DNA of 47,500 bases from Alkalimarinus coralli (GTDB lineage: Bacteria; Pseudomonadota; Gammaproteobacteria; Pseudomonadales; Oleiphilaceae): NCBI RefSeq assembly GCF_023650515.1, contig NZ_CP096016.1, positions 1-47,500 on the forward strand, read 5' to 3'. The notes under the pieces are model-generated. The model was not told the origin of the DNA. It saw nothing but the letters and a program-made list of their open reading frames with translations, and made no database searches. Of this stretch, positions 37,353-47,389 are shown piece after piece. Positions within the stretch are counted from its first letter, which is position 1, and each line of letters starts with the position of its first letter. Made by a program: the position numbers and the translations under genes.

Positions 37353-39935
37353 ATGAGAATGGATAAATTAACCAGCCGGTTACAGACTGCGCTGTCTGAT
37401 GCTCAGTCTATCGCTATAGGAAAAGACCATAACTTCATCGAGCCGATTCACCTGATTCAGGCTTTGCTTGATCAGCAGGGCAGTAGCATTGCTTCGCTGC
37501 TCCAGCAAGTCGGGGTTGATGTTGCCGCATTCAAAAAAAATGTAGCGCAGCAGGTTGAGCTGTTACCGCAGGTTCAAGGAAGTGATGGCGATATTCATAT
37601 GTCTAACGATCTCGGACGGCTATTGAATATGTCTGACAAGTTATCACAACAGAGACAAGACCAGTTTATTTCAAGTGAGCTTGTTTTGTTAGCCGCATTG
37701 GATGATAAAGGTGTTTTAGGGAAACTTCTAAAGGATGCGGGCGTAGATCGTAAACAGTTGGAAGGCGCAATTGACCGGATTCGAGGTGGTGAAGCAGTGA
37801 ATGATCAAGGGGCAGAAGAGAATAGGCAGGCACTGGAGCGTTTTACTATTGACCTTACCGCAAGCGCAGAAGAGGGTAAGCTTGACCCGGTTATTGGGCG
37901 TGATGATGAGATTCGGCGTACCATTCAGGTACTGCAACGTCGACGCAAAAATAATCCTGTCCTTATTGGCGAGCCTGGCGTTGGTAAAACGGCGATAGTT
38001 GAAGGGTTAGCTCAGCGAATTGTGAATGGTGAGGTGCCAGAAGGGCTAAAAGATAAGCGCGTATTATCGTTAGATATGGGAACGCTTATTGCGGGCGCTA
38101 AGTTTCGAGGAGAATTCGAAGAGCGCTTGAAAGGGGTGCTAAATGACCTTGCTAAACAGGAAGGCCAAGTCATCCTGTTTATTGATGAAATTCATACCAT
38201 GGTCGGAGCTGGTAAGGCAGAGGGCTCGATGGATGCGGGCAATATGCTCAAGCCTGCATTGGCGCGAGGAGAACTTCATTGTGTGGGGGCGACAACGCTC
38301 AATGAATACCGCGAGTACATAGAAAAGGATGCGGCGCTGGAAAGGCGGTTCCAGAAGGTGTTGGTCGACGAGCCGAATGTCGAAGACTCAATTGCGATTT
38401 TGAGAGGCCTAAAAGAGCGCTATGAAGTTCACCACGGTGTGGAAATTACCGATGGTGCAATTATTGCTGCGGCTAAGTTGTCTCATCGTTATATAACTGA
38501 CCGACAGCTCCCTGACAAGGCGATCGATTTAGTCGATGAGGCCGCAAGCCAGATCCGTATGGAGATGGACTCAAAGCCGGAAGCATTAGATCGGCTTGAA
38601 CGGCGCTTGATTCAGCTGAAAATAGAGCGCGAAGCGCTTAAAAAGGAGACGGATCAGGCCTCAAGGCAGCGTTTGGCAGACATCGATACTGTGATTAAAA
38701 CCGCAGAGAAGGAGTTTGCTGACCTCGAAGAGATCTGGAAAACTGAAAAGGCGGCTCTTCATGGTTCTCAGAAAATCAAAAGTGATCTGGAGCAGGCTAG
38801 AGTTGACCTGGAAGCGGCCAGGCGAACGGGGGATCTGGCTAAGATGTCAGAGCTGCAGTATGGCATGATCCCTGAGCTGGAGCGCCAGCTAGATATGGCT
38901 AGCCAAGCAGAAATGATGGAAATGACGTTATTGCGCAACCGGGTCACAGATGAGGAAATAGCAGAGATTGTCTCAAAGTGGACCGGAATACCGGTTTCAA
39001 AAATGTTAGAGGGTGAACGTGAAAAGCTGCTGAGAATGGAAGATGAGCTTCATGGCCGGGTTATCGGTCAGGCAGAGGCAGTAAGTGCAGTATCTGATGC
39101 TGTCAGGCGCTCCCGTGCTGGTTTGGCAGATCCCAATAGACCAAATGGCTCCTTCCTGTTTCTCGGCCCGACAGGTGTTGGTAAGACTGAGTTATGTAAG
39201 GCATTGGCGTCTTTTCTGTTTGATACAGACGAGGCAATGGTGCGAATTGATATGTCGGAATTCATGGAGAAACACTCTGTTGCCCGGTTGATTGGTGCGC
39301 CCCCAGGCTATGTTGGCTACGAAGAGGGTGGCTACTTGACGGAAGCGGTAAGAAGAAGGCCCTACTCTGTCTTGCTGTTGGATGAGGTTGAAAAGGCGCA
39401 CCCTGACGTATTCAACATTTTGCTTCAGGTGCTTGAGGATGGCCGCTTAACCGACGGTCAGGGGCGCACGGTGGATTTTAGGAACACCGTTATTGTTATG
39501 ACATCGAACCTGGGGTCAGATGTGATCCAGGCTATGGGTGGAAATGACGAGCAATACGATGAAATGAGAAATGCTGTCATGGAGGTTGTGGGAGGTCATT
39601 TCCGGCCTGAGTTTATTAACCGAATAGATGAGGTGGTTGTTTTCCATCCGTTGGGTGCAGAGCAAATTCAAGGTATCGCATCAATTCAGTTGAAATTGTT
39701 AAACTCTCGACTCAGTGAGCAGGAGATGACCTTGGAGGTCAGTTCTGATGCGCTGGGTAAGTTGTCTGAAGCAGGTTATGACCCCGTTTACGGAGCAAGG
39801 CCGTTGAAACGGGCTATTCAAAAGTGGGTAGAAAATCCGTTGTCGCAAGACATCTTATCGGGTCATTTCAAGCGGGGGGATACCATTGTTGCCACGGTCG
39901 AGGGTGACGACGTTACCTTTAAGGTAAAGGCTTAG
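37353..39935 (+). CDS. clpB: ATP-dependent disaggregase ClpB
   Basis: An 860-residue Hsp100 chaperone that resolves protein aggregates with DnaK. Domains: Clp N-domain (1-145), first AAA+ with [13 protein letters not shown] and [13 protein letters not shown], the coiled-coil middle domain (about 405-530), second AAA+ with [24 protein letters not shown] and [14 protein letters not shown], and the C-terminal D2 small domain ([15 protein letters not shown]). GGGGGA lies five bases before ATG 37353. Heat-shock control is indicated by the upstream promoter. Confidence 0.97.
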   Translation: MRMDKLTSRLQTALSDAQSIAIGKDHNFIEPIHLIQALLDQQGSSIASLLQQVGVDVAAFKKNVAQQVELLPQVQGSDGDIHMSNDLGRLLNMSDKLSQQRQDQFISSELVLLAALDDKGVLGKLLKDAGVDRKQLEGAIDRIRGGEAVNDQGAEENRQALERFTIDLTASAEEGKLDPVIGRDDEIRRTIQVLQRRRKNNPVLIGEPGVGKTAIVEGLAQRIVNGEVPEGLKDKRVLSLDMGTLIAGAKFRGEFEERLKGVLNDLAKQEGQVILFIDEIHTMVGAGKAEGSMDAGNMLKPALARGELHCVGATTLNEYREYIEKDAALERRFQKVLVDEPNVEDSIAILRGLKERYEVHHGVEITDGAIIAAAKLSHRYITDRQLPDKAIDLVDEAASQIRMEMDSKPEALDRLERRLIQLKIEREALKKETDQASRQRLADIDTVIKTAEKEFADLEEIWKTEKAALHGSQKIKSDLEQARVDLEAARRTGDLAKMSELQYGMIPELERQLDMASQAEMMEMTLLRNRVTDEEIAEIVSKWTGIPVSKMLEGEREKLLRMEDELHGRVIGQAEAVSAVSDAVRRSRAGLADPNRPNGSFLFLGPTGVGKTELCKALASFLFDTDEAMVRIDMSEFMEKHSVARLIGAPPGYVGYEEGGYLTEAVRRRPYSVLLLDEVEKAHPDVFNILLQVLEDGRLTDGQGRTVDFRNTVIVMTSNLGSDVIQAMGGNDEQYDEMRNAVMEVVGGHFRPEFINRIDEVVVFHPLGAEQIQGIASIQLKLLNSRLSEQEMTLEVSSDALGKLSEAGYDPVYGARPLKRAIQKWVENPLSQDILSGHFKRGDTIVATVEGDDVTFKVKA

Positions 39936-39957
39936 AAACTGGACTTTACAGTAAACT

Positions 39958-39983
39958 AAGCGCGGCAGTTGTCGCGCTTTTTA
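39958..39983 (+). terminator. Intrinsic terminator after clpB
   Basis: AAGCGCG (39958-39964), 8-base loop, CGCGCTT (39973-39979), then TTTA. Confidence 0.8.
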
Positions 39984-40077
39984 TTGGATGATTGATCTCT
40001 ATCAGGGTTTAAAATGCAGGGTGGGCGCAAACTGGATCTGGAATAATAAGTATACCTAATAAGTAGAAGGAAACAGT

Positions 40078-40329
40078 ATGACGCTAGAGAAGCATGACCT
40101 TATCCATGAGTTGCCGGAATATAGAGATCAGATTCGTGACATGAAGATGAACAATGCTCATTTTGCAAAGCTCTTTGAAGCTTACCATGAGGTTGATCAT
40201 GAGATTCACCGGATTGAAACCGGCGTTGAAACGCCCACCGATGAGTATTTGGAGGGCCGGAAGGTAAACCGCCTTAAGCTCAAAGATGAGTTGTTTCAGA
40301 TGTTGAAAAATGCAGAAGCAACAGCATAG
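40078..40329 (+). CDS. DUF465 / YdcH-family small protein
   Basis: An 83-residue, charged, all-helical protein: EKHDLIHELPEYRDQIRDMKMNNAHFAKLFEAYHEVDHEIHRIETG and a conserved RKVNRLKLKDELFQML end, the DUF465 pattern. The function is not known. A GAAGGA lies before the ATG. It has its own terminator downstream and follows the clpB terminator, so it is probably a single-gene unit. Confidence 0.9.
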   Translation: MTLEKHDLIHELPEYRDQIRDMKMNNAHFAKLFEAYHEVDHEIHRIETGVETPTDEYLEGRKVNRLKLKDELFQMLKNAEATA

Positions 40330-40333
40330 TTAT

Positions 40334-40355
40334 AAAGGGCCGTAATGGCCCTTTT
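40334..40355. terminator. Terminator after the DUF465 gene
   Basis: AAAGGGCC (40334-40341), loop GTAAT, GGCCCTTTT. Symmetric A- and T-runs allow use from the convergent DUF4124 gene as well. Confidence 0.85.
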
Positions 40356-40386
40356 AACTGATTTCATGAATATAAACTGAATCCGC

Positions 40387-40842
40387 CTAGTTTTGGCTGC
40401 AAGCTTCTTCGACTATTTTATTCATTTCATCCTTTTTTGCGGTGATTTCTTCTGGGGTCATGTACCTCAGCTCGCCATTCTCTTCTATTCGTATTCGTGC
40501 ATTGTTTTCGATTGTTTGCAGGTTTTCTTTAGCCTGGGTGCATCGTAACTGGTTTTGTTCTTTAGCTTTTTTGCTTTTTTCTTGCTCTTGTTTGGCCAGG
40601 TTTTCTTTTTGCTGTTTTTCTTCAAGCGATTTCAGTTGGTCTTGAACGGATGTCCGGGGTGCAGATGATTTTGATTCCACTCTTAATGTTTCCGACTTTG
40701 CGCCTTCAGGGCGTTTGTCACCATAGTGAATGACGCCGTTTTCATCTGTCCACTTATACACTTTTCCAGCATAACTAGGGAGAGTGATAAAAGATGAGGC
40801 AAGGACTGCAGTTGTAATAAAAAATGTGTACGTTAGCTTCAT
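40387..40842 (-). CDS. DUF4124-domain exported protein
   Basis: A 151-residue protein with a signal peptide (cleavage after LPSYA) and an N-terminal DUF4124 domain, GKVYKWTDENGVIHYGDKRPEGA, then a Lys/Gln/Glu-rich probable coiled coil (about residues 65-110). The function is unknown; the domain is common in periplasmic proteins of gammaproteobacteria. ATG 40842 is chosen over the GTG three codons earlier because GGGTG lies upstream and the signal peptide starts there. Confidence 0.85.
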   Translation of the reverse strand: MKLTYTFFITTAVLASSFITLPSYAGKVYKWTDENGVIHYGDKRPEGAKSETLRVESKSSAPRTSVQDQLKSLEEKQQKENLAKQEQEKSKKAKEQNQLRCTQAKENLQTIENNARIRIEENGELRYMTPEEITAKKDEMNKIVEEACSQN

Positions 40843-41111
40843 GTCACCCACGTTTATTGGTTGTTAATTTGTCTGAAGAGCATAATAAGTCATTTGTAAC
40901 CGGGCTTCACTATCTGTAGGTCTAGCTCAGCTTTAACTTAACTATAGACATAAATACCAGGAAATGGCTGAGAATATAGCGAAAATGAGACATATTATCA
41001 CTGAAAATGGCAATTACTATTGACTATCGTTTAGTTGGTGTCAGAATTGTCGGTTGCCCAAATCAGGGGGGTATCTACAGCAGGTAACCCCGAGCAGTAA
41101 TATTGTTGAAC

Positions 41112-41159
41112 ATGCGTAGCATTGTCGCAGGCTTAAGCCTCGCGGCAGTCATTTTTTAA
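41112..41159 (+). CDS. Possible ilv leader peptide (15 residues)
   Basis: ATG then codons for R S I V A G L S L A A V I F and TAA: two Ile, two Val, two Leu and three Ala in 15 residues. It overlaps the terminator-like hairpin. There is no good ribosome site, and unlike classical leaders the control codons lie inside the hairpin and not ahead of it. It may be chance. Confidence 0.25.
   Translation: MRSIVAGLSLAAVIF
41121..41157 (+). terminator. Terminator/attenuator hairpin in the ilvI leader
   Basis: ATTGTCGC (41121-41128) pairs with GCGGCAGT (41142-41149) with two wobbles; inside are GGC-ttaa-GCC. CA and six T follow. No plus-strand gene lies between this hairpin and the divergent DUF4124 gene, so a terminator here makes sense mainly as an attenuator of ilvI. 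Confidence 0.55.
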
Positions 41160-41330
41160 ATGTATAGCTCTAAGTCACGAATAAAGATGGTTTAGATAAT
41201 CAGGAGATAACCTCTCAAGATTTGCTATGTGTGTAATGTCTATCTGACATCAGTCTTCATAAGAGATTGATATTCAGGCTCCCTGGATTGGTGGTTGCTT
41301 CGAAAAACGCAAACGAGAGGGTGGTTTACC

Positions 41331-43049
41331 GTGGAGCTATTGTCTGGCGCTGACATGATAGCCCGTTTTTTACAAGACGAGGGCATTGAGTATATATACG
41401 GGTACCCTGGAGGGTCCGTACTACATATCTATGACGCATTATTTCGTCAGGATAAAGTAAAGCATATTTTAGTGAGGCATGAGCAGGCAGCGACGCATAT
41501 GGCTGACGGCTATGCTCGTGCAACGGGTCGAGCAGGTACCGTATTGGTGACATCGGGACCAGGAGCTACCAATACAGTAACGGGTATTGCAACAGCTTTT
41601 ACTGATTCGATACCCATGGTTGTATTGTGTGGTCAGGTTCCTTCCACGCTAGTGGGGGAGGATGCGTTTCAGGAAACGGATATGATGGGGGTCTCACGAC
41701 CGGTTGTTAAGCATAACCTTTCTGTCCAGCATCCATCCGAGATCCCTGAGATTCTCAAGAAGGCCTATTACCTGGCAGAAACAGGTCGCCCGGGTCCGGT
41801 CGTTGTTGATATTCCCAAGGATATGACCACGCCTAATGAAAGGTATGAATACGTTTACCCCAAGAAGGTTAAGCTACGTTCGTATAACCCTGTCGTAAGA
41901 GGCCACTCAGGTCAAATCAAGAAAGCAGTGGATATGCTGTTGGCTGCCAAAAGACCTGTTCTTTATGCAGGTGGCGGCGTTATCTTGGGTAAGGCTTCTG
42001 ATAAGCTCGCAGAGCTTGCTCAGTTGCTGAACTACCCGGTCACCAACACGCTGATGGGGTTGGGTGGGTACCCTGCCACTGATAGACAGTATCTGGGCAT
42101 GCTAGGGATGCATGGGAGTTATGAGGCCAATATGGCCATGCACCATGCTGACCTTATTGTCTCGATAGGTGCCCGCTTTGATGACCGGGTGACGAATGCG
42201 GTTGAAAAGTTCTGTCCTGGCGCGCGTATCGTGCATATCGATATTGATCCTGCCTCAATTTCTAAGACTGTTGAGGTTGATGTTCCTATAGTGGGGCCTG
42301 TGGACTCTGTTTTGAAAGAGATGCTGGCACTTATCAGAGAAAGCAAGCAAACGCCTGACAAAGACGCGTTGGCGTCATGGTGGAAAAGCATCGACGAGTG
42401 GAAAGCTTTTCACGGCGGGCGTTTTGAGTCTAGTGAAACCAGCATTAAGCCTCAGCAGGCGATTGAAGCGCTCTATAAGGTCACCAAAGGGGAAGCGTAT
42501 GTAACCTCTGATGTTGGTCAGCATCAGATGTTTGCTGCTCAGTACTATAAGTTTGACAAGCCCAACCGCTGGATTAACTCGGGCGGGTTGGGGACGATGG
42601 GCTTTGGTTTTCCTGCTGCGATGGGTGTGAAACTGAACTTTCCGGATCATGATGTCGTCTGTGTTACCGGTGAGGGCAGTATTCAGATGAACATCCAGGA
42701 GCTGTCTACCTGCAAACAGTATGATTTGCCGGTTAAGGTTCTTATTCTAAACAACCAGTCTTTAGGGATGGTTAAGCAGTGGCAGGACATGAATTATGAG
42801 TCCCGCCATGCTCAGTCTTATATGAAGTCGTTGCCTGACTTTACCAAGCTGGTTGAGGCATATGGGCATATTGGCCTTACGGTTGAGAAGCTTGAGGATC
42901 TGGAGCCTACGCTTGAGAAGGCGTTTGCAATGAAAGATAAGTTGGTGTTTATCAACGTAATGGTTGATCCTCATGAGCATGTCTACCCTATGCAGATCGC
43001 TAGAGGCTCTATGAAAGATATGTGGTTAAGCAAGACGGAGAGGACTTAA
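41331..43049 (+). CDS. ilvI: Acetolactate synthase large subunit
   Basis: A 572-residue thiamine-diphosphate enzyme at the first common step of branched-chain amino acid synthesis. Seen: MELLSGADMIARFLQDEGIEYIYGYPGGSVLH split here by family landmarks GYPGG, RHEQAATHMADGYAR (catalytic Glu), SGPGATN, QETDMMGVSRP, and the cofactor motif GEGSIQMNIQEL...ILNNQSLGMV. The start is GTG 41331, with GAGGGTGG seven bases upstream; TTG 41295 only extends the frame. ilvH starts 2 bases after the stop. Confidence 0.96.
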   Translation: MELLSGADMIARFLQDEGIEYIYGYPGGSVLHIYDALFRQDKVKHILVRHEQAATHMADGYARATGRAGTVLVTSGPGATNTVTGIATAFTDSIPMVVLCGQVPSTLVGEDAFQETDMMGVSRPVVKHNLSVQHPSEIPEILKKAYYLAETGRPGPVVVDIPKDMTTPNERYEYVYPKKVKLRSYNPVVRGHSGQIKKAVDMLLAAKRPVLYAGGGVILGKASDKLAELAQLLNYPVTNTLMGLGGYPATDRQYLGMLGMHGSYEANMAMHHADLIVSIGARFDDRVTNAVEKFCPGARIVHIDIDPASISKTVEVDVPIVGPVDSVLKEMLALIRESKQTPDKDALASWWKSIDEWKAFHGGRFESSETSIKPQQAIEALYKVTKGEAYVTSDVGQHQMFAAQYYKFDKPNRWINSGGLGTMGFGFPAAMGVKLNFPDHDVVCVTGEGSIQMNIQELSTCKQYDLPVKVLILNNQSLGMVKQWQDMNYESRHAQSYMKSLPDFTKLVEAYGHIGLTVEKLEDLEPTLEKAFAMKDKLVFINVMVDPHEHVYPMQIARGSMKDMWLSKTERT

Positions 43050-43051
43050 TA

Positions 43052-43543
43052 ATGCGCCGTATTATCTCGGTATTGCTTGAAAACGAGCCTGGAGCACTCT
43101 CCCGAGTAGTGGGGTTGTTTTCGCAGCGCAATTACAACATCGAAACCTTAACGGTTGCGGCGACTGAAGATCCTACTTTATCCAGGATGACAGTCACTAC
43201 AACCGGGTCTGATAAAGTTATAGAGCAAATCACCAAACAGTTGAACAAATTGATAGAGGTGGTGAAGCTTGTAGATTTAACTGAAGGCACGCACATTGAA
43301 CGCGAGTTGATGCTTATTAAGGTTAAGGCGTCAGGCTCACAGCGAGCGGAAATTAAACGAACAGTGGATATTTTTCGTGGGCAGATTGTTGATGTTACCA
43401 GCTCTGTTTACACCGTGCAGTTGACTGGAAACAGTGATAAGTTGGATGCATTTATTCAGACAATTGGCACTAGTTGTATTCTTGAAGTGGTTCGTTCGGG
43501 TGTGTCAGGTATTGCCAGGGGCGAAAAAGTATTGAGCTTATAG
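43052..43543 (+). CDS. ilvH: Acetolactate synthase small (regulatory) subunit
   Basis: A 163-residue ACT-domain subunit that confers valine feedback control. Seen: RRIISVLLENEPGALSRVVGLF, RNYNIETLTVAATEDP and the C-terminal half EIKRTVDIFRGQIVDVTSS. ATG 43052 is preceded by AGAGGA. It is tightly coupled to ilvI and followed by ilvC. Confidence 0.97.
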   Translation: MRRIISVLLENEPGALSRVVGLFSQRNYNIETLTVAATEDPTLSRMTVTTTGSDKVIEQITKQLNKLIEVVKLVDLTEGTHIERELMLIKVKASGSQRAEIKRTVDIFRGQIVDVTSSVYTVQLTGNSDKLDAFIQTIGTSCILEVVRSGVSGIARGEKVLSL

Positions 43544-43555
43544 CATTTGTTGTGA

Positions 43556-44623
<1,068 letters not shown>

Positions 44624-44645
44624 GTTCTAGTTCATTATTAGCTCC

Positions 44646-44695
44646 AAAAAGGCACTCATTGGTTCTTTCATGGACTGGTGGGTGCTTTTTTTTTC
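44646..44695 (+). terminator. Intrinsic terminator after ilvC
   Basis: AAAAAGGCACTCATTGG can fold back on CTGGTGGGTGCTTTTTTTTT with a few wobbles and a 10-12 base loop. A long T-run follows. Confidence 0.8.
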
Positions 44696-44812
44696 GGTGT
44701 TGCTTGGTTTTATTTGAAGTCTTACCTGAGTTTAATGTGATGGTTTATCAAATTTAAAGATGTGATGCTATTATATTGCTTTTGAGATCTTACAAGAAAG
44801 GTTGTGTTATCT

Positions 44813-45646
44813 ATGAATGATCATCGTGATTCATCGGAAGAAGGCGCTGTTGATTCCAATGCCGTGCTTGATTCATCACATGCAGATGAATTGGGCGCAG
44901 AGGTTATAGAGGAAGAGGTGGTAGGTGGCTCATTAATTCGGAAAAAGGGGGTCTATTTACTTCCGAACTTGTTTACAACGGCGTCTCTGTTTTCTGCGTT
45001 TTATGCCATTGTTGCAGGGATGAACAGTGATTTTGATAAAGCCGCGATAGCTATTTTTATTTCAATGATCCTTGATGGGCTGGATGGCCGTGTTGCTAGA
45101 ATGACCAATACGCAAAGTAAGTTTGGTGAGCAATATGATAGCCTTGCTGATATGGTGGCTTTTGGTGTAGCGCCAGCGTTGGTCGCCTTTTCAATGAATT
45201 TGAATACGCTCGGTAACCTGGGGTGGATTGGTACATTTATATTGGTCGTTGGTGCCGCATTACGATTGGCTCGGTTTAATACGCAAATTGGTTCAGTGGA
45301 CAGTCGCTTTTTTGTTGGGTTGCCTAGCCCGGCTGCAGCGGGTGTCGTTGCAGGGTTGATATGGATCTATCACATACATGCTATAGCTGATTCCACTTTT
45401 GCTTCGATGTTAATGTTGTTTGTGGTTGCTGGTGTTGGCATATTGATGGTCAGTAATATTCGATACTACTCATTTAAAGACTTGGATTTAAAACGGCGAG
45501 TTCCGTTTACAGCAATCCTTATTGTAGTTCTGGTTATTTCTGTCGTGGCCTATGACCCTGCTACGGTATTGTTGATTAGCTTTTTAGTCTATGCCCTTTC
45601 GGGGCCATGTCAGGCTGTGTTGCGTAAAAGCCGGAATGAAAAGTAA
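44813..45646 (+). CDS. pssA: CDP-diacylglycerol-serine O-phosphatidyltransferase
   Basis: A 277-residue membrane enzyme that makes phosphatidylserine. The CDP-alcohol phosphotransferase motif is DGLDGRVARMTNTQSKFGEQ followed by YDSLAD, preceded by LLPNLFTTASLFSAFYAI and followed by several membrane segments. An acidic N-terminal extension of about 45 residues precedes the first membrane segment. ATG 44813 is chosen with GAAAGG about 11 bases upstream; GTG 44804 is too close to that site. Confidence 0.93.
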   Translation: MNDHRDSSEEGAVDSNAVLDSSHADELGAEVIEEEVVGGSLIRKKGVYLLPNLFTTASLFSAFYAIVAGMNSDFDKAAIAIFISMILDGLDGRVARMTNTQSKFGEQYDSLADMVAFGVAPALVAFSMNLNTLGNLGWIGTFILVVGAALRLARFNTQIGSVDSRFFVGLPSPAAAGVVAGLIWIYHIHAIADSTFASMLMLFVVAGVGILMVSNIRYYSFKDLDLKRRVPFTAILIVVLVISVVAYDPATVLLISFLVYALSGPCQAVLRKSRNEK

Positions 45647-45693
45647 TATCCATTCTTCTGCTTTTATGTTCAGCGCGATAGCTTTTTGAACTA

Positions 45694-45752
45694 ACCTGCT
45701 CAAAATTGTCTAACTCCTGGCGCTTTAAGGTTAGGTAATTTTGGGAGCAGGT
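45694..45752 (+). promoter_or_regulatory. 21-bp hairpin ending at the msrP start codon
   Basis: The left arm 45694-45714 (ACCTGCTC, AAAATT, GTCTAAC) pairs with the right arm 45730-45752 (GTTAGGT, AATTTT, GG bulge, GAGCAGGT): 19 Watson-Crick and 2 wobble pairs with a 15-base loop. The right arm contains the ribosome site GGGAG and its last base is next to the ATG at 45753. It probably limits msrP translation unless opened. There is no T-run, so it is not a terminator. Confidence 0.8.
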
Positions 45753-46727
45753 ATGAAGTCAACTTATAAACCGTCAAGAATTTCCTCTTCAGAAATTACC
45801 CCTGAATCAATTTATACGGGGCGGAGGCGGTTTATAGCGGGGGCGCTTGGTAGTGCTCTTTTGGGTTTTTCGGCGCCTCAACTAGCAGTGGCTGCGCAAA
45901 ACCTCTCTCTAACAAATAGTCGGCGAAGCAGCTCGATTTCCCCATTCAGTACCAGTGAAGAGCTGACTCCTTATAAGGATGTTACGCGTCATAATAACTT
46001 TTATGAGTTTGGGGTTGATAAGTCGGATCCTTCAAAATATTCCTCGGAGCTATCGGTTGAACCTTGGTCTGTTAAAGTGGAGGGGGAGGTTGAAAAGCCG
46101 GGGACATATCATCTTGAAGATTTAGTAAAACCTCATGCGTTAGAAGAACGAATATATCGGCTTCGTTGTGTTGAAGCCTGGTCGATGGTTATCCCTTGGC
46201 TTGGATTTCCTCTTGCTGATCTTATTAAAAGACTAAAGCCGACTTCGGCGGCTAAGTATGTGTTTTTTGAGACGCTGTATCGCCCTTCTGAGTTAAGGGG
46301 GCAGAGGTCGAGTTTTTCGTCAATCAAATGGCCGTATGTCGAGGGTTTGAGAATGGATGAGGCTATAAACCCGTTAACCTTTATGGCTGTAGGCCTCTAT
46401 GGGAAGGAGCTGCCAAACCAAAATGGTGCTCCATTGAGGCTTGTTGTTCCTTGGAAATATGGATTTAAAAGTATTAAATCTATCGTAAAGATTAAATTTC
46501 TAACGGTGCGGAAACTTACTTCTTGGGAGGCAATAGCGCCTGGTGAGTATGGTTTCTACGCAAATGTGAACCCCAATGTCGACCATCCTCGCTGGAGCCA
46601 AAAAATTGAGCGGAGGCTTCCTGGTACGTTATTCAATAGAAATACCCGTAAGACAGAAATGTTTAATGGTTATGGTGAGTATGTTGCCCAGTTATACACT
46701 GGCATGGATTTGAGTAAGTATTACTAA
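45753..46727 (+). CDS. msrP: Protein-methionine-sulfoxide reductase catalytic subunit MsrP
   Basis: A 324-residue periplasmic molybdenum-cofactor enzyme that repairs oxidised methionine in envelope proteins. It has a Tat signal ([17 protein letters not shown]), then [13 protein letters not shown], the molybdenum Cys in [40 protein letters not shown] as the cofactor-binding region, and a conserved end. ATG 45753 is chosen for GGGAG seven bases upstream; the frame opens at TTG 45741. The stop overlaps the msrQ ATG (TAATG). The ribosome site is buried in a strong hairpin. Confidence 0.95.
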   Translation: MKSTYKPSRISSSEITPESIYTGRRRFIAGALGSALLGFSAPQLAVAAQNLSLTNSRRSSSISPFSTSEELTPYKDVTRHNNFYEFGVDKSDPSKYSSELSVEPWSVKVEGEVEKPGTYHLEDLVKPHALEERIYRLRCVEAWSMVIPWLGFPLADLIKRLKPTSAAKYVFFETLYRPSELRGQRSSFSSIKWPYVEGLRMDEAINPLTFMAVGLYGKELPNQNGAPLRLVVPWKYGFKSIKSIVKIKFLTVRKLTSWEAIAPGEYGFYANVNPNVDHPRWSQKIERRLPGTLFNRNTRKTEMFNGYGEYVAQLYTGMDLSKYY

Positions 46728-47341
46728 TGGCTGTAATCGATACATTTGCTAGAAGTGCTGCTGCCAAATTCATCCTATTTGGTTTGCTGTTGTTACCCCT
46801 GTTGTATTTATTGGTTTGGGTGTTGCTGGGAGATATCGGTAGTGATCCTGCGCTTGCTGTAGTGGAATATTTGGCTGTTGTAGCCTTTAATCTGTTGTTA
46901 GTTACAGTCTCGATTACGCCTGTAAGGAGGCTTACTGGTTTTTCCTGGATGGCTCGCTTCAGAAGAATGTTGGGGCTATATACCTATTTTTATGCAAGTT
47001 TGCATGTCGCAGCGTATTTGTTATTTCTGGCCGACTGGCAGAATATTCAGGCTGACTTGTTGAAGCGACCTTATATGTTTGTAGGGCTGGGGGCGTTTCT
47101 GCTGTTAAGCGTTTTGGCAATTACGTCCAATAAGTGGTCGATGAGAAGGCTTGCCAAAAAGTGGGTGGTTGTCCATCGTCTGGTTTACCTGATTATACTG
47201 CTGGTATTGGTTCATTTTGTTTGGCAGGAGAGGGCTGACTACTTTAGTTCTTTTATTTATTTTAGCATTATTTTAGTGTTGTTTGTTGCGCGTTTTGGTT
47301 TAAGTGGATTTCAGGCCGGGGTTCGACGAAAGATTTTTTAG
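46727..47341 (+). CDS. msrQ: Haem-binding membrane subunit MsrQ
   Basis: A 204-residue inner-membrane haem protein that passes electrons from the quinone/flavin pool to MsrP. Six hydrophobic segments, with haem-ligand-type His in YASLHVAAYLLF, VVHRLVYLIILLVLVHFVW, and VSITPVRRLTG and RRMLGLYTYFYA loops typical of YedZ. Translationally coupled to msrP by the TAATG overlap. Confidence 0.95.
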   Translation: MAVIDTFARSAAAKFILFGLLLLPLLYLLVWVLLGDIGSDPALAVVEYLAVVAFNLLLVTVSITPVRRLTGFSWMARFRRMLGLYTYFYASLHVAAYLLFLADWQNIQADLLKRPYMFVGLGAFLLLSVLAITSNKWSMRRLAKKWVVVHRLVYLIILLVLVHFVWQERADYFSSFIYFSIILVLFVARFGLSGFQAGVRRKIF

Positions 47342-47361
47342 TTTATATTTTCGGTTATCTA

Positions 47362-47389
47362 TTGACGCCAGCGCTTAACGCTATATAAT
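47362..47389 (+). promoter_or_regulatory. Strong sigma-70 promoter, probably of an rRNA operon
   Basis: TTGACG (47362-47367), a 16-base spacer, TATAAT (47384-47389), then a GCGCCCC discriminator of the stringent-control type; transcription would start near 47396. The remaining 100 bases hold ACACC-ggataa-GGTGT (about 47410-47425) and no ORF. In Pseudomonas, from memory, an rRNA operon lies beside this msrPQ-pssA-ilvCHI block, so a 16S gene probably begins beyond the window. Confidence 0.7.

Larger units (their letters stand above)
40843..41330. other. Long intergenic/leader region upstream of ilvI
   Basis: This 488-base region has no protein gene of normal size. It contains a G-rich hairpin GGGGT/ACCCC (41068-41072 / 41087-41091), a terminator-like hairpin at 41121-41157, a 15-codon ORF (41112-41159), and ATGTC-tatct-GACAT near 41237-41251. 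TTGACT near 41019 is a possible -35 with a poor -10. The layout suggests an ilv leader. Confidence 0.45.
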
